Shown one piece after another: positions 45,223 through 57,100 of a DNA stretch of 64,000 nt; position 1 is the stretch's first letter; each line of letters opens with the position of its first letter. This DNA is from Campylorhamphus procurvoides. Lineage: Eukaryota > Chordata > Aves > Passeriformes > Dendrocolaptidae. The notes under the pieces are model-generated. The model was given only the letters and a program-made list of their open reading frames with translations. It was not told where the DNA came from and searched no databases. The DNA is taken from positions 133,365-197,364 of the forward strand of contig WBMV01003355.1 of NCBI GenBank assembly GCA_013396655.1. The letters run 5' to 3'. Position numbers and translations under genes: made by a program.

Positions 45223-46488
45223 GAATTTGCTCGTTAAATTTTGAATTTAATGACAGTTTGCAGGGGAAGAAAAGTCCAGCCTACTGGAAATGTATTACAA
45301 ATATTTTTTTATGATAAACAGAAGTGACAAAAGGTGATTGTTGATTTTTTTGTCGTTGTTATGTGGCTGAGTGCAGGATAAAAGCTATTTACATTTTTAC
45401 AGTTTCTCTCCTACTGTTCGGGTGTCCAATAATGCATTGACTTTTGAGTCTTTTCTCCAGTTGAAGCAATTACCTTGGGTCTGTCTGTGCAAGGCCTTCT
45501 TCCTTTTCTTTAGAAGTTCTGCCCTCTGACAAGGTTCTCAGCTGTGCTCAGGCTGCACAGGACCTCTTCCTGTTAAGAAACCAGTCAAAGCAATGTGCTT
45601 TGCTCTTGCATGTTGTAGGAGCTTGAGTATTAGGGAGAAGGTCCAGACATGGGGGAGTTTGCCTTCAGACGTTTAAAAGAAGACTCAGATCAGCCTTCAC
45701 ACAGTTTGTTTTTGATGGGGGAGTTAAATGCCTTGGAGGAACTGTAGGAATTTTCCTGTGTAGTGATTCAGGGCTGTTTTGATGCTTTCTCTTTATCATC
45801 AAGCATTCCACACTTGTTTTGTTCTTACCTCCAAAGCATTAAGTGGCATCCTGTTGCTGCATAATGACTTGCTCCCTATTTGATGCTGTATGAAAGGAGT
45901 CAGCATTTCAGGCCAGAATGTGCCAGAATGAGATTACTTTGAAATGGGATAAGGAGTTACTTTTTTCCACTCAAGATTTTAAACAGTGTTTAAGGAAGAG
46001 GAAAGCATATAGGACCAACACTGCAATGGAGCAAGCTCTGAACGACTTTGTTTTTAAACAAGTAGGTTTTCCTTTTTATTTCATAAGAAGTTTACTGTTG
46101 AAAAAATGGTATATATTAAAGCAAAAACATTATACACATAGATTAAACATCAGATAGTAAAACCATCCGGAATGAGCACTACTCATTGTATTATATAGGG
46201 TTTACAATCAAAGTGATACTAAAAAACCCTGTTAATGAACTTTTAAGGTAAATTAGGCACAAAATTTAGCTTGTAACTAGCTCTGCAAGCATCTCACCGT
46301 GATTTCATTGATACAAAGTATTTATTACAAGTGATCAAAAACGTAAGCCGACTTTTGAATTTTTTAAAATTTTATTTGTACTATGTGCTGAAATAGTACA
46401 AATGGATACAACATTCCACCTTTGTTAAAAAAGCATGTACAGTAGGGACTATAAAGTCGAGTCAAAGAGCTAAACAGGGTATTACCCC
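45223..46488. other. Intergenic, CAP2 side
   Basis: No known gene. It contains the candidate exon at 45976-46061, which is open and flanked by good splice signals. TTTATT hexamers (AATAAA on the - strand) at 46075, 46321 and 46371 are possible CAP2 3' ends. Confidence 0.5.
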
Positions 46489-47502
46489 TTTATTTGGGCT
46501 CAGAATTAGTATGGCATAAATCTATGGCTTTGCTTCGGGGGCATATTTGAAATTGAGTAACTTCTAAAAATTTTGGGGAAAACGATGGTATTTTCATGAA
46601 TATGAGCTACAACAGAAATACTTTAAGGGACCTTTATTAGTAAGGAAAACTAGCTGGTATCAGACATATATGCCTCCCTCTGTTTTCTGTATAGAATGCA
46701 AGATACAATGTGAAATTTTAAAAAGTGAGAGAGTGTGTCACCAAAAAAAAAAAAAAAGAAGAAAAACAAAAAAGAAAAAAAGAAATCCAAGGAAAAAAAT
46801 ATCTTCAAGGCAAGAAACAAAATACCTTCAAGTAATTGCAAGGTCTTGGTGTAGATGAGGCAGCAGGTCTGTGAAGCATAATAAAATCTTACCTCACAGA
46901 AAACTCTGGGATCTTCTCAATACATATATTAGAAAAGTGTTTGATTAAAATACTAGATATTTTTAAAACCTCAGTTAGCAAAATGTATTGCCGTGCTGAA
47001 AGTTGTCCTTTTTTTGCTTGTTTAAGACAAAACTCATTATGATTGCCACAGAACTATGAGGAACTGCATACTTTCTAGGGGTACATTTTTACTGCATCAT
47101 AACAGCAATTACTTAATAGGTAAAATAAACATCTTAAAGTCTTAATGCTGTTTTCAATTAGCAGAAACACAAAAAGGAATGCACTGAAGCAAGATGATAA
47201 AAAAAGTGTATCATGCAGTATTTTGGCTTAGTGTATACAGTATTTCAAACCAATGATGTGACTGGAGGGCGGGAGGGGGTTTAATCTATTACATTCACAT
47301 TTAGAACTAAAATTGTGTGTGAAGGCAGACTGTGTGGACACGTGAGAAGCCCCGGGGTGCCAAGAGAAGGGTGCCAGAGGTGTCACTGCTCCTACCATGC
47401 AGAGCTAATGCTTGAAGGCCTATGACAGCAGTAGGAACTCCTGCTACTCCTAGTTCTTTACAGGGCTGCTGCTTTGTATGTGCCGGCTGCGGTGTCAGGA
47501 AG
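46489..47502 (-). other. CAP2: CAP2 probable 3'UTR
   Basis: Non-coding DNA downstream of the CAP2 stop. TTTATT at 46489-46494 and 46633-46638 read AATAAA on the - strand. An A-rich tract at about 46743-46800 lies inside. The end is not determined. Confidence 0.4.
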
Positions 47503-47586
47503 TCAACCCACAATCTCTGCAGGTTCAGTGACCAACTTAGAGCCATCCCATGCTGTCTTGAACTGTTCAGGAACCGGAAATTCTTT
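47503..47586 (-). CDS. CAP2: CAP2 last coding exon
   Basis: Acceptor TTTCCTACCAG, phase 0, stop TGA at 47505-47503. It encodes [20 protein letters not shown] then EPAEIVG. The C-terminus is important for actin binding in CAP proteins. Confidence 0.95.
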   Translation of the reverse strand, partial: KEFPVPEQFKTAWDGSKLVTEPAEIVG

Positions 47587-50500
47587 CTGGTAGGAAACAA
47601 AAGCAACACCGATGGTTAAATAAACAGTGGATACCTCATGAAAACTGGTGGAATACTATTAGTGCTACATGACTGAGAAAGCATTGATAGCTCAGACATG
47701 CCAGGATTAGAGAAAAGCCTTCTTCATTACCCTAGGAAGCTATTTTACAATGCCACACAGGAAAAAGCCTGATTGCTACCCACTTTCAAATAGCCTTGGT
47801 ATGGTACTACTTTGCAATAATCCTCTCACACCATTATCTGCATCAGCTAAGTAAATAAGCCTCATGTCAGAAATGACTTTAGATTCCATCAGTGTCTGGG
47901 TTGGAAGACAGTAGAAAGGATTTAGATGTGGAGATTTAGCCAGGAGTCCAATTTTAAGGGCAAAAGCAATACTATAACATGGAAGAATAAAATAAAACCC
48001 CCCCACCTTATCATTTTAAGTGTGATTTATTCAAAAGGCTCAGCATCCTTTGTGGGGTACACAAAATGAAACAGAACATCAGTCTCCTTCTGTTCTATGA
48101 ATTCAGTGAAATGATGGGAGATGCCATTGGGTATTTCTTTGTACCCAGTAAACAAAAAATTATGTGAAGGGTTTTTTTATTCAGACCTCAAAGAGGTGTT
48201 TTGATAGCAATTTCAGATGCTATGGTGACTTTAAGGCCAGATGGACCAAAAGGACTTTTAAAAAAAAAAGAAATAGGTGAATATGTGCCCACTGAAAATT
48301 GTTCCCTTTTTAGTTATCTGAAGTTGGGCATCCAGCAGTCACTTTTGGAAACATGGAGCACGAGAATTCTCATTACACATTTTATTTTATAAAGCGTAAA
48401 CCCCTCTCTCAAACAGAATTCCAGCCCAAAAGGGCTGAATTTCACAAGAAATTTAAGTTCTGTCTATAGCCATGCAGTGCAATTTGAGCACTGCTTTTTT
48501 GAGGAAAGTATCACAAGCATGCTCTGCATCATCCCTTGCTTGTGTGTGACATGGCAGAGCAGGGCTTTCCTGGAAATGCCACTGGGCATAGTATGAAGAT
48601 CTTACTAGAACAGGAAAAGGACTGGGAAAATGCACCTGTCTGAGAGGCTTTTAAGGACTTTTGTTGAAACCAGTAGAAAGTACTAGAGCTCCTACCCAGG
48701 CATCAATAGCTTTAGAAAAAACCCAAGTATATTATACTGTATTATTTCATCTGGAGTAGTATTATATTCATCTTAGTTTTAGCCTCAGTGCCTTCAGACA
48801 TAAGTGCTCTTCTGTGAAGTGAATTTCTTTTGAGAAGTTATGTTTAGATACCAAAAAAGAAGATCAAATGGACAGGACATGAAGCCATTATCTATCTGAA
48901 TGTAAAGATAAAACATCATGTCTGATTTTCAAAATTACTTTGTGCCCCAGAAAGTAAGGAGTGTTTCCTCCTGAGATACAGGTACACAGAAAATTCAAAT
49001 GTTTTGGATCATTTTTTGGTGACAATATATGTGGTGTGTCAGTTTCTTTCCTAGCACCTTAAATGCTGTTAGCTACCAGGACTAGCATGGAATAGGGAGA
49101 AAAGCTTTAAAAATATCTCACTCACATAATCCCCATCCTGGGGGATGAGGATGTTCATCTCGGATGACTTGGCACTCACAATCTCACAATCTAATGACTC
49201 CTCACTGAGGTAGATGTGGCAGCCTTCTGTTTTGTTAATGGAAATGGTTGGCACTTTCCCCATCACCTGCAAAATAAAAGCTACTTAACATCAAACCTTA
49301 AAATGCACACAGAGATACTGTTAATAAAGTCCTCACTGCCTGCCAGGTCTAATTGTGGCCACCAACTTCAAATCTATGTGTCAGCAGCCTGTGTGATGCT
49401 TATATTTGGTTTGTTAGACACTGAGAAAATTCTTAGTGGTGATAAGAAGGACTTATACACAACAGCAAACTTGTACAGCAAGCTTTTAATACACAGTTTG
49501 ATGGAAGTGCTTCCCTGATTCTCTCTCATTTCAGTGACACTTTTGTGCAGATATTTAGGGAGTGTTCACCTTGTTCATCAGTGAGAACTGGCTCAGAAAC
49601 AAAGCAGCCCAGAAAGGGCAAACAAAAGACCCCAGGATACAGTAGAACTCAACAAGTGATTGGTAATATGTTCTAAAGACTTCAAATCTTTTCCAGCATA
49701 CAATAGGAAAGGGTTTTCATCCCCTTCAAGCAAACTACAGTTCTAAAAAAGTACTAAGATCAATGTAATTAAATCTCCCAAGATATTTCTTATGCCACTT
49801 TAAAAGCAAGCACAAGATTTACTTGAGGGGAGGAAGGGAAATCTTCTCTTGTTTATAATTCCACAGATGGAAAGATTTCTTCATGGCTAACTGGCTGACT
49901 TCCTGGTTGTCAGTAAAGATTCCCCCTTCTCCTGCCTTCTGTATCCAGGACAACAATACACTCTGGACAAGGCATCAAAATGGCAGAGATCATCCTGAGC
50001 CATAACACAGCAACAGCATGTGACAGATAATTACTTGTTAATGACTCCCATCAGTCAAGTTAAGAATTTCTTTTCAGCTTCAGGTCCTTGAAAGTGACAG
50101 TAAGCAAAGAACAAGTGCTCTGTCCTCTTGCATCCCACCCTGATGCTGAAGTAGTGGATCAATGCATGTTAAACGTCCTTTTCTCAAATGGGATCTTATG
50201 CAGTGTATAAGGAAGATGTATTTAGTAAATTTGGCAAATATCTGGCAGGAAAAAAGAATATCACTGAGATAAAGAAGAGCCGAGCAGAGTGTCACTGAAG
50301 TAACTATTTATAGCCAAAGCTGTAGGATGAATGTACTGAAATTTGTTGCATTAACATATCATGTGTTTGGAAATTACAAGCTCAGGTCCTCAAAATACTG
50401 AGCAAATGGAGGTGCTTAGCACTTGGCATACACAAGCCTTGTGGAAGCTGCCTGATTTGAGCTGCACACAGCACATAACCAGACTCTGCCTTCTTCAGTG

Positions 50501-53500
50501 GATCCCCACTCTGCTCCACTGCATGCATACAAGCCTTATGCAATATTCAAAGAACATGAATAATTTTGATTCTAAGAATTTTGATTATTAGAAAAGATAT
50601 TGCCTCTTTATTTGAGTACTACCAAGCTGTGGTTTTGCTGTTCATTACATATGCATCTTTCAGCTTTCATGAATAGTTATAGAGGTTAAATGATCTAATT
50701 ATTTAAAAACTGCTCAAATAAATGCCTGCGGTCTTTAACTTCACTGCTTCTGCTGTAAGAAGATATGTAGGGGTCATGAATAAAACTGCTTGTTAGAGCT
50801 CGGAAGATGATGCACAGTTGGTAGCAAAGTGAGTCACTTGCACAAGGTTCAAAACATAAAAACCCATCTTGCTTTTTGCCATGGTGGCTGTGCCCAGCAT
50901 TCCTGAAGCAGGGGGCAGACTGCCTATATTTAATGTCATACAGCAGGCACAGCCCTTTAAGCAGAAGACCTCACTTTGGAGACTGGCAATTTGATATTGC
51001 TAATTAACGTTTAATTTCCTTTTCACTTAAATTAATACACCCTGAAGTCTCTTCCTGACACTAGATCGTGTGTGCCAGATACTACCCAGTATTGGAGCAG
51101 GGAGTTAGACATTTCTGAAATGGGATGGCTGAAGTGCTGTAAATGTCAGGCAGACTTGTCTGTATTTTGAACATGACAAGCTTCACCAGAACCAGAAGGC
51201 ACTGGGCTATGGGGCATTTGTTAGTGATAGTCAACAGTTTTCATAGTCATTTTCTAAATATGTCATCAGAATTTAGTCCTTATAAAGACAGATTTGAGTG
51301 CATCCATTTCTTGGTTTTGTTGTGCTCTGTTTTTACAATCTCTTGTAACTACATATTTTTTTCCCTGCTTGTTCTCTTGTCTGTCTTTGTCTCTCAAAGA
51401 GGTACTTACCTGAATCTGAATATCCCTGGAGTTGATCACTTCCACGATTCCCACAACATTGTCAAACACAAGGCCAAACTTTTTACAGTTGTCTAAAATA
51501 AAAGCAATCATAAATAAGAAAGGCAAGACAAAAGCAAATATATGCACACCTGCTACATTAACTGTGAAAATTCCCAGTCTGCCACTGCATGGCTAAGTGA
51601 CTTTGCCCATGTGATCAATCCATTAAAGTGAATTGAATGGTTCAGATGCATTATTAATTACATAAGTCATTATTTCCAAGACTGGCATTTAAAGCCCAGC
51701 TGAGCTATCCACTCACCAATAGTAATTGAGTTGATTTTCCCTTTTATCTGAAGTGTAGATTTGTTACACTTAAAAATGTAGGCCACTTGCTTGAGTTCAG
51801 TGTTGTTAATGACCAGGTCATTCTTATCCTCTTGATATTCCTATTTCAAAAGAAAGTTTATTTAATTGGTTGGTTTTAACTAGCTAACAGTCAGACAGAG
51901 TTGAGCACAACTTATTCTCGAGTCATTGCATCTTCAGTTACAACACAGCAATATCCTTCCTGTGGCTTAAAATCCTAATCTGCTTGGTGATCAGATAACT
52001 CACCTAATTCACCCTTAGATGACATATGTATGTTTTGTAGCAAAGACACTGTGCTCACAATTTGAAAAGGCACTCACAAAACTGTTGTTTGGCTCCCATC
52101 TGGTTTAGACTGTCACCTTGAAGAACAGAGCAAGTTTTGCTTCCCCAAATGCTCTGTAATGTTCAGTGCAGTGTGTTGTGAACAAGTACAGGCATTACCA
52201 CATACAGTAAAGGAGTCACAGGTGAAGAAATATCCTTTCATTATGAAATATGAAAGGACAATTTCACTCTCTGGATGTCCAGAAAAGGCTAGGGATCCAC
52301 AACTAAAGTTTCAGGTACTAGAACTGTAAGGCAAATGGTGACTGCACCTTATGCAAACTCAACTGCACAGTAATTACTGTGACTATAACCTTCTGCATCA
52401 CTAAACTGCATATACTTTCCTCCCTCTTTAACCAACACAGTCACATCAGTTTTCATTCATAGATTCTTTGGGATATGGCTACATAAATTAACACCTGAAC
52501 TTTAAGCAAATCCTCTTTTCCATCTGTAGATTGAACAAAAGGAAAACACCTCTACTTTTAAGCATGGGAGACATACGTTCATGGGCCATGAAAAACAAAT
52601 GTGTAATTCCACTGGCTAAGGTAGCTGGAAAAAGTGGTCTGTGATAACACTGTTCTCACTTGCACAAATGGCCTGCAAGAAGGGATTTTAACTGGACTTC
52701 TCTACTGCACTTGTTTCTGGGGCATTGTCTCATTTTGCAAGGAATTTATATGCTGCTTCTGACATTCTCCAGTGAGATGAATTAATAAGTGACCTCAGAC
52801 TCAAATGAATTAATTAAAGATGCTAGAGAACAGTAATAGTTAAATCTGTAGCAAGGCAGAGAAGCTCAACCTGGTTTGCAACGTGCAGGGTGCAATCCAG
52901 AGGTATGACCAGAACTCACCACTCTCCACTTCTTTCCCTCTAGCTCCAAGACAGGGGCATGGCTCTGCTGTGGGGAATTCTTGGGAGACGTGGGACTTGG
53001 CGTATGGCTTTTGGTTGGAGAACGAACAGGTGGACCTTGGGCACGTAGGCTGGGGTTCTTGTGAGTCTTCTGGTCATCAGAGACATGTCGGAGCCCTAAA
53101 AAAGCCCAAACAAAATTGGGTGCTTGTGAAAGAGAGCCTATTTTCCAGTCCTAAGAGTGTTCACATTTAAGCATGAAAGGTTTATTTGTAATTGTGTTAA
53201 ACGATTCTGTGAATTTACATATTTTATTTCCTCAAGGTTTACCTGAGTAATGACCTAAAGTGTAACTACCAACATACTTTTAGCAGTTCATCTAAAACCT
53301 CTTCTGCTGTGGGTGGACTATCTTAGTACCTTCAACAGGAAATCCCACAATGTCTTCTAGGCCCTCTCTGTCTGTAGCAAGCCCTGAGAGCTTGTTCTAT
53401 CAAGTTTTTCCATCTGCAAAATGGAGTTTCTTTTTCTGATTTAGGACAGTATTTGACCTATCCCTGCATATATATTTTATATAATTGAACTCACAGACAT

Positions 53501-54134
53501 TGACTTTAATTACAACTGTGCAGTATTAACACAAAAAGCTTTATTATTGCACTCCACACTGATTTGTGAGACACACCTGTTCACCTGACACATAACACAC
53601 TTTGACACAGGTTTGTACACTCAATGTGAATCAGAAAGAGGGATAAATCTTTATTCCAATTGCAACTTAGAGGTTTACCAGCTGCTGGGGATTGAAGATA
53701 CTCAGCTCGTCTGCCTTAAAATTACAAGGATACCTCTAAATAAATTGCATGAATTTCAGGTACACTGAACTTATTTGGGTGCTGTTGCTTCTCAAGGAGG
53801 TTTTGGTGTGCAGGCTTCTCCACCAGACCACTGCAAGGTCTGAGTTGCCTGAGTGTAACTTGAAAACGCAGCAGGAGACAGGTTAATACACGTAACAGCC
53901 CTTGGTGTGGTTTGATGCATGGATGAGAACAGTGTTTCTTCTCTGCTGACCTTTGGTGATGGCCTCTCCCTGGTTCAGCTGTGCAAACAGGGCTGAGCGG
54001 GCCGCTGTCCCTTCCTCCTTGGTGGTCTCTGTGTCGAGGATGGGGGGCGGCCCCGGGGGCGGCGGCGGCGGCGGCGAAAGGTACGACCCGCTTGTCAGGA
54101 CAGACCTCATGGACATGGATGATGCCACAGGGCC
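47503..54134 (-). CDS. CAP2: Adenylyl cyclase-associated protein 2, last six coding exons
   Basis: CAP2 is a cytoplasmic actin regulator that binds G-actin, promotes nucleotide exchange and filament turnover with cofilin, and is enriched in muscle and brain. Exons in transcript order on the - strand: 54134-53951, 53095-52920, 51840-51717, 51492-51410, 49266-49126, 47586-47503; together 792 nt, 263 codons plus stop, with all phases matching. Visible parts: polyproline [12 protein letters not shown]; the WH2 motif [17 protein letters not shown] joined across an intron to [16 protein letters not shown]; a Ser/Pro linker; [15 protein letters not shown]; then the beta-helical CARP domain ([68 protein letters not shown]) and [20 protein letters not shown], ending PAEIVG. 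The N-terminal oligomerisation/helical-domain exons are not in the window. CAP2 rather than CAP1 is judged from these motifs and from the FAM8A1/NUP153 neighbourhood. Confidence 0.95.
49126..49266 (-). CDS. CAP2: CAP2 CARP-domain exon c
   Basis: Acceptor TTTTGCAG, donor GTGAGT, phase 0. It encodes [20 protein letters not shown] and [14 protein letters not shown]. Confidence 0.96.
51410..51492 (-). CDS. CAP2: CAP2 CARP-domain exon b
   Basis: Acceptor TTATTTTAG, donor GTAAGT. It encodes [20 protein letters not shown] and SRDIQIQ, with [12 protein letters not shown] as in human CAP2. Confidence 0.96.
51717..51840 (-). CDS. CAP2: CAP2 CARP-domain exon a
   Basis: Acceptor TTTTGAAATAG, donor GTGAGT. 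It encodes [20 protein letters not shown] and [16 protein letters not shown]; ends one base into an Asp codon. Confidence 0.95.
52920..53095 (-). CDS. CAP2: CAP2 exon, end of WH2 and Ser/Pro linker
   Basis: Acceptor GCTTTTTTAG, donor GTGAGT. It encodes [20 protein letters not shown], then [14 protein letters not shown] and [13 protein letters not shown] at the start of the CARP domain. Confidence 0.95.
53951..54134 (-). CDS. CAP2: CAP2 polyproline/WH2 exon
   Basis: Acceptor CTCTCACACAG; donor GTCAGC, a weak 5' splice site. It encodes GPVASS, the polyproline run, then [15 protein letters not shown] plus one base of the next Gly codon. The proline run is coded by a (GGC)6 repeat on the + strand at 54058-54075. 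Confidence 0.93.
54058..54075 (+). repeat. (GGC)6 trinucleotide run in CAP2 polyproline codons
   Basis: Six GGC units on the + strand read as CCG proline codons in CAP2 on the - strand. Confidence 0.9.
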
Positions 54135-57100
54135 CTGTGTGAGAGGCACGGGAATTAGTCATACACACAATAACTCTATTTACTGGCATCCTGGAATGCT
54201 GTGAGTTCAGGCAGCCGTGGGCTTAGGAGGATTTCTGGCCCCATAATCGAATGTAATCCCATGAACCCTTCCCTGGGCCAGAGCTGGCAAGGCTGGAAAG
54301 ACTCATATCCACGCTGCTACCTTAATGCAGAACTACTCCACCTGAAGTGTCTGTATCAAACACTTGTCAAGGCTGATGTTAAAAGCCTTTACTACTAAAG
54401 ATTCCATAATTTATTCCAGTGTTTACTTACATAAAAGGGAAAATGTCTTTTTTTCCAGACACCAAATTCAGTTAACCATATCCTGATGTGCATTCAGAAA
54501 CATACAGAAAATGTTTGGATCTAACACAAGTAATTGGGAGGGTCATGAACTGTCAGTTACACATATGGACCATGCTAAACTGTATGCAAGAGGTAAAATG
54601 TCATTCTTTGGACTGTTTAAGTCATCTGCAAAGATTCACACAGCACAGAATGTAAAACTATGGTGACTCAAGTCCCCTGATTCTGAAATTCAATATTTTT
54701 TGTAGTTCAATTTATCAAGTTCTTTTTTCTATTTTTCACAGGTGCAGGAGATCACAGCACACACGTTATGAGTGAAGGGGGCCTGGGCAAGGTAACTAAT
54801 ACAGTCTTTCAGTCTGCACAATCAAAGTACATGTTTTGGTCTGAATTATAATGCCTACACAGAATATTATCAAAAAGATGGAAAATACTAGTAATGATCT
54901 GATTAAAATTTTATAACATCCTCACATCCTAATAGATGTTAGACAGAATCTAAGAACCACTTTTTCTGTCTCACCACTGAGTGTCACTCTGATCCCACCT
55001 CTCTGCAGCACAGAAGGGGCTTTTAAAAGAACCATTGAGAAAATGAGATTGGTTCTGATGAATTTAGCTGGCTGTAGAGACTGTGCATTGCAGCAGCAGA
55101 TATTTATAAGGTGGGCAGACACAATGGGAAAAGCACAGTGACTTACAAAGTCACAGCTCCTCTAACTGGCTACCTTTGTTAAGAGATACAGGTGGTTAAA
55201 AGTGCAACCCTGGTAATCCATACTTGAAATAGATATTGCTTAGCTGGCCTCAGAGGGTATTTTGAACCATTTATGATACTACTCCTGCTTTCCACTAAAC
55301 TGAAACAGCAACGTATCTGGTTTATGCATCTCACAAGAGTGAAAACTGTACCTATTTTTCAAAAAGTAAACTTGTTCTGGCCTGCAATCCCAAACTGATA
55401 ATGGGAAAGGGCTGAGGTGCACATGCTCTCTTTTATTTATTCTTCAGACATAAATAAAGCAAAAAAAAAAGGAACCAAGATCTCCTAAGGGAATAAGCTC
55501 TCTTCCATGACACTACATCCTTTTGATCAAATGTAAACAGCTGAGAAGAATCTCCTTTTGGCATTGATTATAATTTATTGTCAAGATATACTGGAATTGA
55601 TGTGGGCTGCTTTTAGAGACATTCCATTTTTGCATGGAAGCATTTAACTCAGAGCATTTCTGCTTACATACTTCCTAGTTACAGGCTATTGTTTTAGGCT
55701 GGGGACAACTTCTTCACTGGCCCCTCAGTTTACAGTGCCTGTCTCCCTGCCTCTGCTAATGCCAGTAATGTTATCTGCAGCAGAGTCAGCAGAACTGTGA
55801 ATTATTATAATTAAAAAAAAGGAATGTGAGTGGATTTAGTGGCACAATCAGCTGTTGCTGCCTGAGGTGCAATACAGATCTTCCCTTTCTGTTGCCTGCA
55901 ACCATAGCAACTGAATCCACTCTGTCCTGGTTATCCAGAATTGTGAACATTGCATTTGTGGGGCTTTGTAAAATACCCAGATACCCAGAAATGCCACTCA
56001 CTGTGCACAGTGTGGACATGCAGTTATGAATTACGTAAGCTTTATGGAAGGAGATTAATAGCAGTAGTGGTAGTGGTTAATAACTTTGAGTCTGAGATAA
56101 AGATCTGCTTTCCTAAACTTCAGACTGACATCTGATTTCTCAAGCATGCCTTATTGCTTCCATCTGCACAAATACAGTGCTGTGACTTTCCAGAAACTTG
56201 TGTGTATAAGACTCACGTTCTCATTTGGAATTAACACCAAGTAAATTGTGCAAAGGCTGCAAAGATGCATTAGAGGAAAAAAGATCTGGAAAGCTACCTG
56301 GATATTCTGCACACAACACAGAGTGGTGGGCCAGTCTCTCTGCTTAAAGTGTCAAACCAAAGTCCATCACAGATCATGCAGGAGACTCCAGAATCAAATG
56401 ATGCTGCTGAGGCATCAAGGGCAGTTTCCCAAATGGCAGGTAAAGTATGGGAATATCCATGTAGCTGAGATGGAAGGAAAACTCAGAGGGATTGATCTGT
56501 GCAGGTGGGTAACCTCTCCCCCAGAACTCTCAAAGAATTATTTTGTGAAAGTACAGACAAAAGGAAGGATTTCAAATACAACAATTAAATTTGGATGTGG
56601 TTTGGTATGACTGGAGATAACTCAGTTACTTTTCAAGGAGAGGTAAGAAAGGAACTGGGAAACAAAGAGCATGTTTCCCTTCTAGAGCACTACTGATGAA
56701 AAAATAAGTCCAGTCAAAAATCTGAATGCTTGACCTGAGGAGCAAAGACCTTCTGGTCCTTTGAGTGGGTTTCAAAAGTAAGAAAAACGAATTTAGTCAT
56801 TGAACTCATGCTGCCCATCTGCCTCCTCTTTTCTTTACAAGCCTGGTCCCTCCACCAAAGTCAGTGGTTATCTCCACTGAGCTCAAAAGATTTTAAGTTC
56901 AACCTAATTAACAACACAGAAGCTGTCAAAAGGTCTTGGAAGACACCCGAGTTTCAGATACCCTCCCTATTTTTGTCTTCATTTTGTGTCACCACAGAAA
57001 TAAGGAGATGAGCCAAAACTTGGCTGTTAACTTTTCTCCTGCATGACAAATTCCTGTGTAGCTTATGACCCGAGTGCCAGCTACACAAGCGTAACAGGAC

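Larger units (their letters stand above)
41111..46721 (+). other. Candidate unrecognised spliced gene (hypothetical)
   Basis: Five exon-like segments on the + strand join in one frame: 41111-41153 (ATG at 41111 or 41132, donor GTAACA, phase 1 out); 42484-42563 (acceptor TTTTCCCAG, donor GTAGGG, phase 1 to 0); 43433-43565 (acceptor TCTTTACAG, donor GTGGGT, phase 0 to 1); 45976-46061 (acceptor CCACTCAAG, donor GTAGGT, phase 1 to 0); 46695-46721 (acceptor TTTCTGTATAG, nine codons to TAA). The product would be about 122 residues, without a signal peptide or membrane segment, with a hydrophobic/aromatic middle (RISQFLGKQHLSNSKRPVNL, CEDLGWFLPS) and a basic part (CLRKRKAYR) near the C-terminus. AATAAA follows at 46880-46885. 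I recognise no family. Splice sites were chosen by hand and phase agreement could be chance; a pseudogene or lncRNA is possible. Confidence 0.28.
47587..53950 (-). other. CAP2: CAP2 introns between the visible exons
   Basis: Introns at 47587-49125, 49267-51409, 51493-51716, 51841-52919 and 53096-53950. AT-rich; no LINE, RNA gene or additional conserved exon recognised. Confidence 0.6.
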
